From Locusta migratoria (Eukaryota; Arthropoda; Insecta; Orthoptera; Acrididae): a DNA stretch of 64,000 bases. The position numbers were made by a program, and so were the translations under genes. The notes beneath the pieces are model-generated. The model did not search any database and was not told the origin of the DNA. It was given only the letters and a program-made list of their open reading frames with translations. Shown here piece by piece: positions 21,081-31,726 of the stretch. Numbering within the stretch: position 1 is the stretch's first letter; every line of letters starts with the position of its first letter. The stretch spans positions 338,690,649 through 338,754,648 of the forward strand of contig CM048751.1 in assembly GCA_026315105.1 (NCBI GenBank), given 5' to 3'.

Positions 21081-21999
21081 TGGGGACATAAGGAGGGAAG
21101 TACACCCGCCCCCTCCGCTCATCGGTGAATATCGCTTTGCATGTGTTCATTCATCACTGACTCACAGTTGCCACAACGCTTTACAGAATTAACGCAATTG
21201 TCAAATCATTCAGAGACAGGAGATGGACTGTAATAAAATTGACGTTGCTTTCCGAGCCATATTCATCCAAAAATTGAATATTACTTAAAACAGATCCAGC
21301 AGTTACACTTGGATAATTCCTATGTGTTTAATTTGATAGCTGAAAATGTTCGTTAGTGCGGAGCTGCCTGGAATTTGTTTAGAACAAGAATCGAGGCATG
21401 CTGAAACAAAAATTCTAATCTGTAAGGTGCTTCTCACGTTTCACGGCAATGCATCAGTAGCAGTTATATTGTAAACATCGCCAATGTTGGACAGTAGAAT
21501 TTCTATATCAGAACACTAGGGATGCTTAGAGAGTGACACGGCGTCCCGCTGTCTACCGGCTTTACAACATGGTAGTCCTGGTGGGCATAATTTAGCGCTG
21601 ACATCGTGTCGGTGGCGTCTTCTCTTCTTATGACCAGCAGACCATCAAGAACATGCAGAGAATGGAACCAAGAACCCTTAATATTTGAAAGAAAACACTC
21701 GTTTGTCTGCTCCAGTCCAATATACGATACACCTGTCTAAATAGGAATAAGAAGAGACAAAGTTAAATCGTATGGTAACTAACGAATTCTGCAAATAATT
21801 GCTTAGGCAAATTACCGTCTGCTACGCAATTTAAATGACAGCCATTACACAAGTTTATATGTTACAATTAAGTAATCAGTTTGCTGCAGTATTTCCACTG
21901 TTAAGAAATATATGACCCATTAGTTATTTGAATAAATACACTTCCCACTCCGAGACACAAGTATTGGACATGTTTTGGCTTCTTCATAAACAATGCCTG
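21081..21999. other. No recognised gene
   Basis: Unassigned. An ACTAGGGATGC at 21516 recalls a hAT end, but I found no partner. Confidence 0.4.
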
Positions 22000-22009
22000 A
22001 CGAATGAAT

Positions 22010-22201
22010 GCCGGCCGCGGTGGCCGAGGAGACTGAGGCGCTTCAGTCACGGTCTGCACGACCAATACGGTCGGGGGTTCGAATCCCCTCTCGGGCATGG
22101 ATATTTGTGCCGTCCTTAGTTGTAGGTAGTTCATAAGTAGTTTGTAAGTTTAGGGACTGATGACCCTGTAGTTAAGTCCCATAAGCTTAACAAACATTTG
22201 A
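22010..22201 (+). mobile_element. tRNA-derived SINE with 10-bp target duplication
   Basis: Full copy of the main family with GGTTCGAATCC B box and tail AAGCTTAACAAACATTTGA. Target duplication ACGAATGAAT is at 22000-22009 and 22202-22211. Confidence 0.92.
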
Positions 22202-22592
22202 ACGAATGAATACCGTTGAAGTGCCATTACGTTTATTGTCTGACAAAGAGTTAAATATAATTCGTGTGTAATAAGCAATAATCATAGGAAATTTACGTCT
22301 TCGTCTACAATGAGCTCATCTGAAGAGTAAATTACAATGTCTCTCGTAATTTACAGCATGGAAAACCTACTTTCGTAATTCTTTGTTATGCCATGGATGA
22401 AGATGAAGTGTGGGATGTAGTAATCATGATTGATCAAATGGCTTATAAAATGTGTATTAAACGATGTCACGCGAAAACGAAGGAAGTAACATTATCCGCT
22501 ACTCATATAGGCCATGATTTGGCAGGACACATGATGGGACATATCTTTACGCTTTCGGAAGGCACCGCTGGGCATCGATTTCTGTTCACTCA

Positions 22593-22918
22593 CTTTTTTC
22601 TTTTTGTAAAGCCTGTGGGACTTAACTGCGTGCGGTCGGGTTCGAATCCCCACTCGGGCATGGATGTTTATGCCGTCTTTAGTATAAGGTAGATCATAAG
22701 TAGTTTGTAAGTTTAGGGACTGATGACCCCGTAGTTAAGTTCCATAAGCTATACAAACATTTGAACATTTTTGAACTTAACTGCGGGTCATCAGTCCCTA
22801 AACTTACAAACTACTTATGAACTACCTTATACTAAAGACGGCACAAACATACTTGCCCGAGGGAGGATTCGAGCCCCCGACGGAGAACGGCCTCGCGCAT
22901 TGTAGCATAGCGTCTCAA
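22593..22918 (-). mobile_element. Minus-strand SINE (second subfamily) split by another SINE
   Basis: The tail part (22593-22630) and the remainder (22775-22918, with GGGTCATCAGTCCC and a GGATTCGAGCCCCC B-box complement) belong to one minus-strand SINE. The outer target duplication TGTTCACTCA is at 22583-22592 and 22919-22928. Confidence 0.85.
22631..22774 (+). mobile_element. 5'-truncated SINE inserted inside a SINE
   Basis: This plus-strand copy starts within the tRNA head (GGTCGGGTTCGAATCCCC) and runs to the CATTTGAACATTTTTGA tail. The target duplication ACTTAACTGCG at 22620-22630 and 22775-22785 is itself part of the older SINE body, proving the order of insertion. Confidence 0.88.
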
Positions 22919-22928
22919 TGTTCACTCA

Positions 22929-23704
22929 GTAGCACCGCTTTCCGTCTAAAATAGCCTCACTAGAGCGGAGAGTGAACAAAACCGATGCTATTACAATTCC
23001 TTTAACTAACGGATCAGAACGTATAAACGCCTGATGATGAGCAAAACGAGCTTGAAATATGTTGTAATATGTCAGGGCGTGCTGAGCTGCCAGCGATGGC
23101 TGACGTGTGGGGATGAGTTATGCCTGAGTGATTGTGTGTTTGAATGTTTCTCTTTCTGAAGAAGGGCGCGGCCGAAGATTTAAATTGTCTGAATGTGAAT
23201 GTCTTTTATTTGTGTCTGCCTGCGACTCAGCGTTCTTCTTTACGGCGAGTTGTTTCCTATCTTCTGTTATTATTATTGCAGAATGTTAAATTCGAGATAA
23301 AATAAATAGTAATGCGGCCGAACAATCCCGCCTGGGATGTCCCTGACCATAATGCCATGTGATCACTTCATTTCAATAATTCTAACAGCAGCTTTCTAAC
23401 TTAGCCTGTACTAAAGAAATGAGAAACTCTTCACAGACTCGACAATATATCACCACCTGTGTACTGCTGCAACTGTAACCATACAGTTAAATCCCACCAC
23501 AAAAGTATGTTTAAAGCCGGAAGCTTTTATTATTCCTGTATTTTAAATGGGTACGACTGCAACATCAACTACACGAATCCTACGAAACACCTGAGTTAGA
23601 CAGATGACTTATAGAATTCGCCACACTTGCCAGTTACTACTATAGTATTGTTTATCTGTCAGAAACGAATCTATGTCATTGAACTGCATTTTTATTGGTA
23701 GAGC
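22929..23704. other. No recognised gene
   Basis: Unassigned. CTGATGATGAGC...GAGCTTGAAA at 23032-23060 resembles hammerhead core boxes, but the flanking stems do not fit (see rejected items). Confidence 0.4.
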
Positions 23705-23715
23705 TGTAAGAATGG

Positions 23716-23894
23716 GGGACTAAGGCGCTCCAGTCACGGTCTGCACGGACACTACGGTCGGGGGTTCGAATCCCCCCTCGGGCATGGATATTTGTGCCGT
23801 CCTTGGTCTTAGCTAGTACATAAGTAGTTTGTAAGCTTAGGGACTGATGACCCCGTAGTTAAGTCCCATAAGTGCTACAAACTTTTAAACATTT
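23716..23894 (+). mobile_element. tRNA-derived SINE, slightly 5'-truncated, 11-bp target duplication
   Basis: It starts within the A-box region at GGGACTAAGGCG and is otherwise complete to the ACAAACTTTTAAACATTT tail. Target duplication TGTAAGAATGG is at 23705-23715 and 23895-23905. Confidence 0.9.
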
Positions 23895-23905
23895 TGTAAG
23901 AATGG

Positions 23906-25847
23906 AGGCGTTTATGTCTTCAGAATAAAAGTACAATAACCTCTCAGAAAAGCTGACAACGAGAAGCAGATTGGGTAGGTATGGAATTGCATTCAGTGTC
24001 ATATTTTATTTAACATCTCCCGTTGCAATTGTCATTGTCCGGGAAGGGAGTGTGTGTGAATTAAGGTGTGGTGGACTGCAAAAATCGTTTTTCACTTCCA
24101 AAACGAGGTGGCAGACTGCTGCAAAATAGAAAATCCGAAAAGATAGTCCTGCCAGAAAGACACGGTCATATTGCAATTCACTGCGATTAACTGGCACTTA
24201 CGTGAGTTATCGAGTCTTCCTTCATGTGTAAAATCATGAATACCGGAAAGATCTTTCTTGAAACGGGAAATCTCTTTTGTGAGGTGATTTGCACAAAAGT
24301 AATCGCACCATAAATACGTTTCTAGCTATCTCCATTGCTGTCATACCTATATGAGACCCAGTGACAACATGCTTTGAAAAACTTGAAGCATATTGAATAT
24401 TATTTGCATAAATAGCCGAGGCGATCCTTCCAATTCGCTCGGCCAGAGTAGTCACCGCATCTGTAATTTTTTGTTGTCTTTTTTAAGGGAGGGAAACTGA
24501 GATCAATCTTACCAGTCAACATAGAACAAAACCTATCTAACGACCGCAAAGAATAGCTCTATTACGATAAAGAAAGCAGGTTCCAGTACCGCTGTGGCAC
24601 AAATTTTCAATATTAGCGCTGTCTACCTGAATTCAGTTTCCTGCAACTACCGAGAAGTTCAAAGAATTCGAATAATAAAAGGATGTCGTAAAGCCCCTTT
24701 AATCAATCTCAAACAACGAATATCATACGGAAAGTGATTGTCAACTCGGTAGTAATCGACAGAGTTCCAGGACCTGTAATACTAATGAAATATTCGCATG
24801 TTTTATCCCTTCTCTATTGCAAGTGAAATTCACCAAAACAAAAGTAGGACCTAAGTAATTCATTTCTGTGAAATCCAAGAATTTATATTGCAGTAGTCTG
24901 TAGGTCAAGAAAGTATTTTTCATTTTTCCCATGGAGTTTGTAAACTTCCATTTACTGTTATTTCATTTTTATTTATTGGCATATAGACTCTTTTTATTCG
25001 CCTGGTTCAACCATTTTTTGGATTGTGGAACTGAAGTCGACACCTCAGATATTCATTCAACTGAATATTACTATTTACGTGGAGTATTCATCTTCAGAAC
25101 AATAGCAGAATACTGGCGGGAAAACTGACATCAATAACCCCATTAATGTAGGTATAAACCTGTACTTTGTGTCATTTATTAGACCTCTGCAGTGGTGTAG
25201 GGGTGAGAACAGGAAGTGGACGTTAACAAGAGGTGATACACTCATACTTATTGAACTCTTTCAGTATGTAATAACACTGTTGTGAAAGAAATTAAATCGT
25301 TCGTAGGAAGATCAAATTATAAAATTAGCTGCGTATAATTGGCAACTGATGGGTTCGTGTTACGTGCAGAGATGTCGATACTGTTCACTAACTGTTGAAC
25401 AATTCTTTCACAGACAGAACTTAATCTGTGATATATTCCGAAATAGTGACAATTTGGCGTTATCCAATGGCAGCATAAAAACAGTCACTGCAATTTCTAT
25501 AACCACCTGATCAACTGTGTCATCATATTACGGCCCATTGGTTGTCATATGAATATTGTGGGAGGTTGGAGTTTGTATTCATATGAAAACGGTTGGGGTA
25601 AAAAAAAAAATAATAACAAACACTGTGCTACAGCTGCATACAATATCAGCACTATGCTCTGCTTCGTTAACCCACAGTTATTTTAAATTTAGGATTCTTT
25701 CTGCCCTGAATGTTCTGCACAGTCATCAAAAGGTTTTCAGTATAACTGCTGATCGTTTTTGTTAGGGGACATAATGACACTCTAATCAACAGGTGATACG
25801 CGTTCATTTTTGCAATGTTTGTAGACTGGATGACAGTTTGGCTTAAA
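23906..25847. other. Nearly 2 kb without a recognised gene or repeat
   Basis: AT-rich, with only short open frames below about 75 codons and no family motif. It is the longest unannotated stretch in the central part of the window. Confidence 0.45.
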
Positions 25848-26669
25848 GATAAATTAATCTATATATTACTGTCCCTAATTCTATGTTTAGATAACAGAAG
25901 CTCTTCTTCGTTTGCACTCCATGTTACGAAGCCTTCCCAGAAATGATCACATCTTGAAAACAATGCTGCATTGATTTCTTTTCGTTCGTTTATGCCACTG
26001 ACAGCGATATCAAGAAAGATATTTTCTGAGTCTATAATTGTAAAGAAAACTAACGCTTATAGCTAATGTTTTCAGTATAATGAATGGAAATGCTCGAAGA
26101 AATGTGAAACAGCACTGGTGAAAGACTTTTGACAGAATGTCCAACTAACTGAGACTCTTATTACTATGTTAGCGATCGGTGCATCTGTATATTTTTATTA
26201 CTGACAACGATCGGCTCATGAAAGCTAGTTACGGAATTGCGAGCAGGGCTCACTGACGTATACTTTAGGTATTCTGACCCCCAGCAGGCGCGCGAGGCGA
26301 GAGCTAAGTCTCTGTCGAGCTCGCTTGGCAATCACCTCGGCTCTTATTCTTCCTGTTGATAGTATGAATAAAGCTTGGCAACATGGCAGTGTAAGTCTGT
26401 CAACGCTGGGACCGAGGTCTTACTTCCTGGTTAGCACAGAACTATGCTCATAAATTCACTTGATGTTTCCTGTAATTTCCATTGAATAATCTGACTGGTT
26501 TCTCAGTCGAGAGGCGACAGAAGGCTATTTGTTCATGCTTTTGGGTCCATAAAATTGTTTACACGGCGAAATTCCAACTAATCTCGTCTCTTACGTTGCG
26601 AGTTATATGTTCTACTGATGTATGTGGCAGTAGGAAAGCCCTCGTGTGCAAGCTCCTCGCTAGCTCTGC
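25848..26669 (+). repeat. 2.1-kb repeat, copy 2, left part
   Basis: It matches the reverse complement of 14580-15396 almost base for base. It ends with TAGCTCTGC, where the LINE begins; the other half continues at 32177. Confidence 0.9.
26665..26669 (+). repeat. Target-site duplication, left (TCTGC)
   Basis: TCTGC occurs here and at 32172-32176, and once only in the unoccupied copy (14575-14579 on the minus strand). This is the signature of a 5-bp target-site duplication. Confidence 0.85.
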
Positions 26670-26809
26670 ATTCCGCTGTCGGCGGGCGAGCAGTGCGGAC
26701 GCCTGGTGTTTACGTCCTCGCCGCTGCCGGCAGAGCGCTGTTTGTGTGGTAAGTGCCACGCCGCTGAGCGTGTTTACTTGTTGGTGATGATATTTCGAAC
26801 GACTTAACG
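26670..26809 (+). promoter_or_regulatory. LINE 5' untranslated leader / probable internal promoter
   Basis: A short GC-rich leader with repeated GCCGCTG motifs precedes ORF1. LINE 5' UTRs normally hold the internal promoter. No tandem monomers or TATA box are visible. Confidence 0.5.
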
Positions 26810-28294
26810 ATGACGCAACCACCACGAAGAGACACATTGAAATTGACGTTTGACCCGAAATTAGTGCGACCGACGTCTTTTGAGATTGAGGATTTTATAG
26901 AAGAATCATTGAAATTGAATACCGACGATGTCATTGGTTACCATTTGTCGCTCTGTAGCAGCACGGTTTATTTGAAACTTCTCAGTGCAGCCAAATGTGA
27001 CGCGGTTGTCGAATCTTGCGGAGGAATTTCAAAGTTTAAGCACTCCGACGGTAATATAGGAGAGGGCCGCATAACACAAGTGGGTCTAAGTATCAGGACG
27101 GTTAGAATATTCGAACTGCCTTTTGAAATTACCGCCGAGGATATCGACTCTGTTTTAAAGAGTTATGGCACCGTCCTTAGTAATGTTGCTGAAATATGGT
27201 CCGGTGCTCACAAATTCAAGGTGTTGAATGGCGTTAGACAAGTCAGAATCGAACTTCTGAAACACATTCCGTCCTATATTTCAGTTTGTGGCTATAGGGC
27301 AATAGTAATGTACGACGGTCAACCACGCACGTGCGGGGCGTGCGGCTCCACCGGTCGTGTCCGCTCTCAATGTATGCAACGACGAGTGACACAGACCCCG
27401 GTAGGCGAGGCGGAAGTGCCGACCACCGTAACTTCACTGCCGCTCAAATACGCAGCGGTAGCCCGCGGACACGTGACCACACAACCGACCGTAGCGGCTC
27501 TCACATCTGCCACCGAGGACACGTTTGTAGAAGGTGCAACCAGAGAATCTAGCGCTGTAGCGACAGACACGACTGTTACCGTGAACGCTTCGGCAGACGG
27601 TGTCGTGGTGGATTCGAAGATAACAACGGACGCACCTGTCGCCGAAAACACTTCGGCAGACGATGTGCATATGGACTCCTGTGACACGGCGGTGCCGACT
27701 GCTGCCGATCGCGTGGCGGATAAGAGTTGTGCCGCAGTGACACCGGCACACCACGGCTCGTCCGAAATTGCTTCCACAATTTTGGAGGTCAAAGCACACA
27801 GCGCTCCATCAGAGACGGACATGATGGAGGTAACTGAAACTTCAGGCGACGTATCTCCCCAGGAACACAAGAAGCGTCGCATCGCTCATGAAGCAGCGGA
27901 AAAATATGCGCCGACGCTGCGGGAAAGGGCGGCGCAAGTGCGCCAGAAAATCACGGCGAAGGACACGGCCGGCGGCTCACAGCCTTCTAAAACAAACAAG
28001 AAATCGCGGACGGGAGACATGTCGGACCGAACAACCGGAAAAGCGGCTACTTTTGCCCCCACGGGAAAAGACACAAAAGGTTCCGACAATAAGAATAAAC
28101 CGTTAATATCCACGGTACAGGAGAAGGAACGTCCGATCCCCGACAACCGTACGCTGGATTGGTACCAGGACATGGAAGATAATGCCGAGGACCACGGCGA
28201 TGCTGATACAATGCAGGTGGAACCACACGGCGGACTGCCTCCTGGACAAGAGGGCCCGCCGCGGGATAGAGATGACGACCCGGATTTTTACTAA
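26810..28294 (+). CDS. ORF1 nucleic-acid-binding protein of Tx1-group LINE, 494 aa
   Basis: ORF1 proteins bind the element's RNA and form the retrotransposition particle with ORF2p. The frame is intact from ATG at 26810. The N-terminal ~170 residues include an RRM-like strand-helix pattern around residues 96-125 (RTVRIFELPFEITAEDIDSV). A zinc knuckle follows at residues 175-188 (C175, C178, C188), but the His expected at position 183 is Arg (codon CGT; CAT would give His), so metal binding may be weakened. The C-terminal 300 residues are low-complexity, rich in Ala, Thr, Val, Asp and Lys, and probably disordered. Codon use is much more GC-rich than the flanks. The frame ends 161 bp before ORF2. 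Family-level assignment is firmer than any biochemical claim. Confidence 0.8.
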   Translation: MTQPPRRDTLKLTFDPKLVRPTSFEIEDFIEESLKLNTDDVIGYHLSLCSSTVYLKLLSAAKCDAVVESCGGISKFKHSDGNIGEGRITQVGLSIRTVRIFELPFEITAEDIDSVLKSYGTVLSNVAEIWSGAHKFKVLNGVRQVRIELLKHIPSYISVCGYRAIVMYDGQPRTCGACGSTGRVRSQCMQRRVTQTPVGEAEVPTTVTSLPLKYAAVARGHVTTQPTVAALTSATEDTFVEGATRESSAVATDTTVTVNASADGVVVDSKITTDAPVAENTSADDVHMDSCDTAVPTAADRVADKSCAAVTPAHHGSSEIASTILEVKAHSAPSETDMMEVTETSGDVSPQEHKKRRIAHEAAEKYAPTLRERAAQVRQKITAKDTAGGSQPSKTNKKSRTGDMSDRTTGKAATFAPTGKDTKGSDNKNKPLISTVQEKERPIPDNRTLDWYQDMEDNAEDHGDADTMQVEPHGGLPPGQEGPPRDRDDDPDFY

Positions 28295-28455
28295 AATTTA
28301 CTACATTTACGATGTACAACACCAAGACATCCTTGCACGATGAACTCCGGCGGACAGAGGGCGTCTGAACTTCCAACTAGTTGGATGACCTGTCTTTCCT
28401 GCCTGTACATGATTTCACTCGTGTTACAGGGGAACATTTGATCCTATACCCATAG
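28295..28455 (+). other. Inter-ORF spacer of the LINE
   Basis: 161 bp separate the ORF1 stop from the ORF2 ATG. ORF2 is in frame 1 and ORF1 in frame 2, so ORF2 translation would need reinitiation or internal entry. No strong structure is obvious. Confidence 0.5.
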
Positions 28456-31155
28456 ATGTCACTTCTTCAAACATATAAAATAAAAACCCTGAACATCAAT
28501 AAAATAACGACGTTGCTGAAGGTTGACGCCCTCCGAGATTTCATCTACAGCGCCGATGTTGACATCGTGATGTTACAAGAGGTCGACTATGAGCTACAGC
28601 TAAATATAACTGGCTATGATGCGATTTCAAACACGACGTTGGATGGAGCCTTTGGGACGGCATTCCTGATTAAGGAGGGAATCGTAGTCTCTGATATAGA
28701 ACGGATAGCAAACGGCCGAGGGTTTTCTTGTTTAATCCATGGCGTTCGTTTTATAAACATTTACGCTCCTTCAGGCAACCAGCACAGGGCGGAGAGATCA
28801 CTTTTTTATGAACAGGACCTCCTGTATCTAATACGACGAGCTGAAGAAGCAATGGTTTTAGCCGGTGATTTTAATTGTGTGCTTAAGAGAAAAGATCAGC
28901 ATTCCAACTTTAATTACAGTGCAGAGTTAGACCGCGTAATACGAGAGATGCGATTTGCCGATAATTGGGAAGTTATTCATGGAGATCGTCAATGTTTTAC
29001 CTTTTATACCACCACCTCAGCTAGTAGAATTGATAGGATTTATGTAATACCGTGCTTAACAGCAAATGTCACTGGACCTGAAACATGGCCAGTGTATTTC
29101 TCAGATCATTTGGCGTATCACTGTCAACTGAAAATGACCAAACAGGATATTTTTCGGGGAAGGAACATCTGGAAACTTAACGTCACTATCCTTCCAGAAG
29201 ATAGTTTGAGGCGTCGTGTGGAAGAGGTATGGAATACCTGTATGAGACGACGCCGAAACTTCCCAAGTACGATACAATGGTGGTGCAAGTGTGCGAAACC
29301 AAAGATAATCAGTTGCTTAAAAACGTATTGCTTTCAACGGCGTCAAGACGAAAAGAGCGTGTCTGAGTTTTATTTCCGTTGCCTCCGGGAACTCCACGAA
29401 TGTCGTAACAGAACAGCGGACACCATATTACAAATTAAAAAAGTGAAAGCAAAATTAACGGCGCTAAAGAGTAAACAGATGGAAGGCATCATAATCCGGT
29501 CGAGAGACCACAACAGCTTGTCCGGGGAAGCGCCTTCGCTGTACCACCTCGCGAAGGAACAACGTCACAAGCGGAATGGGCTGATACACAGCCTTCGAAG
29601 AGGAGACGGAAACCTATTGAAAGATCACCGGGCAATTAAGCAATACGTCACTGAGTATTATACGGAATTGTACGCTTCGGAGCATGTCGACGACGAGTTG
29701 CTCAGGCAGATTATGAACAGCTTACCTGACCGACTGAATTCACGAGAGGCGGAATCTCTGTTGGTGGACATAACAGTAGAAGAACTGAGATCAGCAATGA
29801 AAAGAGCACAGGGAAACAAATCACCTTGCGCGGACGGTTTGCCAATAGAATTCTACAAACGATTTTGGTACCTACTGGAAAACTGCTTCCTCGACATGTG
29901 CAACGAAATTAAGGACGGGACAATTATACCGGATGGATTCAACGAGGGGATCATAGTCCTTATTCCCAAGGAATACCCCTGTAACGAAATGCATAAAATC
30001 CGCCCGTTATCCTTACTCAACTCGGATTACAAGATAGTAGCCCGTGTCATGGCAGCGAGGATCAAACTGGTGTTGCATAAAATCATACATCTAAGTCAGA
30101 CGGCAGCAGTACCGGGACGAACGATCCTTCAAAGTCTCACTGATTATAGGGAGCTCATAAGCTACTGTGCTCTTACACGTCCAGAAGCAGCACTCTTATC
30201 CTTAGACCTTAACAAGGCTTTTGACAGGATCAGGCATCAGTACCTCTTCGCAATAATGACCCGTCTGGGGTTTGGTGAAGAATTCGTCTGCATGCTCAAA
30301 AATCTCTTTAACAATGCCAAGTCGAGGGTAAAGATAAACGGACGTCTCACGAAACCAATCCCCATAGAGAAATCCGTACGACAAGGCTGTTCTTTGTCAA
30401 TGACTCTCTTCGTCATTGCTATCGACCCACTACTTAGGAGACTCAGCCAACGGCTCCAAGGAATGACCATCTACGGCAGCACTCTCAAATGCATCGCGTA
30501 CGCGGATGACGTGGGAGTTGTTCTTAACAACGCTCAGGAACTGCGTGACGTGCACACGGTGGTTGGCGAGTTTGAACTCACTTCAGGATCCAGACTGAAC
30601 ATACGGAAAACGAAATTACTGCCATTAGGAAGAGGGTTCCCAGAAAATGAGGGAGAAGACTACGTGCGTACCGACTTCCTGAAACTCCTCGGAATAAACA
30701 TGTATAATTGTCCTCTGCGAACAACGGCTGCAACTTGGAGAGACATTTTAAATATGACGAGAGCATGTCTCCGACAGAACTACGGTCGTATGCAAAATTT
30801 ACTTGAAAGAGTACACTTTGTTAACACCAAAATCCTATCGAAAATTTGGTACGTAGGCCAAATCCTTCCGGTCAATGCAACAATAGCTGGCAGAGTGATG
30901 GCGGCGGTAGGGTGGTATCTATGGCGAGGCAGTATATTTAGAGTCGGAATAGATGTAACGACACTTCGGCCCAGGGAAGGAGGACTTGGTGTAGTGGATG
31001 TTGGTACCAAATGCAGAGCACTACTGATAAGACGAACTCTCCAAATTTATGACGAACAACCACAAAGCGTTCTCCGAGCAGTCATCAGTTCATATTCGCC
31101 AGTTCTTCCTAGACGCAAGCTACCTGCGAAGGCAGAGCAACACCATCAGAAATAA
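28456..31155 (+). CDS. ORF2 endonuclease-reverse transcriptase of Tx1-group LINE, 899 aa, main frame
   Basis: ORF2p nicks the target and primes cDNA synthesis on it (target-primed reverse transcription). The endonuclease domain spans about residues 10-225: catalytic-type Glu42 in MLQEV, AGDFN at 136-140, DRIY at 193-196 and SDH at 216-218, all expected for an exonuclease-endonuclease-phosphatase fold. The RT follows: LDLNKAFD with Asp584 (motif A), RQGCS at 642-646 and YADD at 682-685, with all three catalytic aspartates present. A Tx1-type region around EGGLGVVDVG (near residue 836) lies after the RT. The frame closes at 31155, but homologous-looking coding resumes in the next frame from about 31100, so a single frame change separates the C-terminus. 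Otherwise this reads as a recently active protein. Confidence 0.85.
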   Translation: MSLLQTYKIKTLNINKITTLLKVDALRDFIYSADVDIVMLQEVDYELQLNITGYDAISNTTLDGAFGTAFLIKEGIVVSDIERIANGRGFSCLIHGVRFINIYAPSGNQHRAERSLFYEQDLLYLIRRAEEAMVLAGDFNCVLKRKDQHSNFNYSAELDRVIREMRFADNWEVIHGDRQCFTFYTTTSASRIDRIYVIPCLTANVTGPETWPVYFSDHLAYHCQLKMTKQDIFRGRNIWKLNVTILPEDSLRRRVEEVWNTCMRRRRNFPSTIQWWCKCAKPKIISCLKTYCFQRRQDEKSVSEFYFRCLRELHECRNRTADTILQIKKVKAKLTALKSKQMEGIIIRSRDHNSLSGEAPSLYHLAKEQRHKRNGLIHSLRRGDGNLLKDHRAIKQYVTEYYTELYASEHVDDELLRQIMNSLPDRLNSREAESLLVDITVEELRSAMKRAQGNKSPCADGLPIEFYKRFWYLLENCFLDMCNEIKDGTIIPDGFNEGIIVLIPKEYPCNEMHKIRPLSLLNSDYKIVARVMAARIKLVLHKIIHLSQTAAVPGRTILQSLTDYRELISYCALTRPEAALLSLDLNKAFDRIRHQYLFAIMTRLGFGEEFVCMLKNLFNNAKSRVKINGRLTKPIPIEKSVRQGCSLSMTLFVIAIDPLLRRLSQRLQGMTIYGSTLKCIAYADDVGVVLNNAQELRDVHTVVGEFELTSGSRLNIRKTKLLPLGRGFPENEGEDYVRTDFLKLLGINMYNCPLRTTAATWRDILNMTRACLRQNYGRMQNLLERVHFVNTKILSKIWYVGQILPVNATIAGRVMAAVGWYLWRGSIFRVGIDVTTLRPREGGLGVVDVGTKCRALLIRRTLQIYDEQPQSVLRAVISSYSPVLPRRKLPAKAEQHHQK

Positions 31156-31726
31156 AACAACAGCGGAGATATACAAGTTTATGAATGACAACGGGAGACA
31201 GAACAGGATGGAAACCAAATACGCGCACATACGGTGGCCCACAGTGTGGAAAAACATCAACAACAAGATCCTCGACACAAACATCAGATCAACATGGTAC
31301 AGAGTCGTAAACGAAACAATAGCCACGAAGGAAAAACTTCACAGAATAAAGCTGGCCAAGACACCAACGTGTATGGGTTGCGACCTCATCGACACACTAC
31401 AACACAGGTGTGTATGCGGAGAGAACACGAAGATATGGGAATGGTGTCGAAGGAAAATTGCTCTGATAGGCAGAACGACCACCAAAGAAATAGCAATTGG
31501 AACCATGTTACAACCTGATTTCGACTATTTCCCAATGACGAAACAAAACATGTGGACCTGGCTAGTCGGCCACACATTACATTATATAATTAATAAACCG
31601 GCGGAAGGCACTTACCACGATTTTCGACTCTATAGTATAAATCAGGCTATGAAACTCCTAAACAATCCACGACACAAAACATTATTTGCAAACTACCCAG
31701 TGGCGTTAGAATTAACGCAGATATGA
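31049..31726 (+). CDS. ORF2 C-terminal region in the shifted frame, with zinc-like motif
   Basis: The frame is open for 225 codons, and its plausible ORF2-derived part begins near 31100, after the shift from the main frame. It includes FFLDASYLRRQSN and a CMGC...H...C zinc-like motif near 31370-31420 (Cx2C, seven residues, His, three residues, Cys), as found at the C-terminus of many LINE ORF2 proteins, where it helps bind the target or RNA. The shift is +1 relative to the main frame, so either one extra base or two lost bases lie near 31070-31110, or it is a sequencing error. Separate programmed frameshifting is unlikely, because I see no slippery site and pseudoknot pattern. Confidence 0.7.
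   Translation: MTNNHKAFSEQSSVHIRQFFLDASYLRRQSNTIRNKTTAEIYKFMNDNGRQNRMETKYAHIRWPTVWKNINNKILDTNIRSTWYRVVNETIATKEKLHRIKLAKTPTCMGCDLIDTLQHRCVCGENTKIWEWCRRKIALIGRTTTKEIAIGTMLQPDFDYFPMTKQNMWTWLVGHTLHYIINKPAEGTYHDFRLYSINQAMKLLNNPRHKTLFANYPVALELTQI

Noticed and set aside
21516..21530. TAGGGATG resembling a hAT end
   Set aside because: No matching opposite end or 8-bp duplication was found.
23032..23095. CTGATGA...GAAA...GTC order resembling a hammerhead ribozyme
   Set aside because: Stem II is weak, the bases next to the GTC do not pair with those before CTGATGA, and no repeat context supports it.
26559..27882. Minus-strand and alternative-frame open reading frames opposite LINE ORF1
   Set aside because: They are shadows of the GC-rich ORF1 and have no independent motif.
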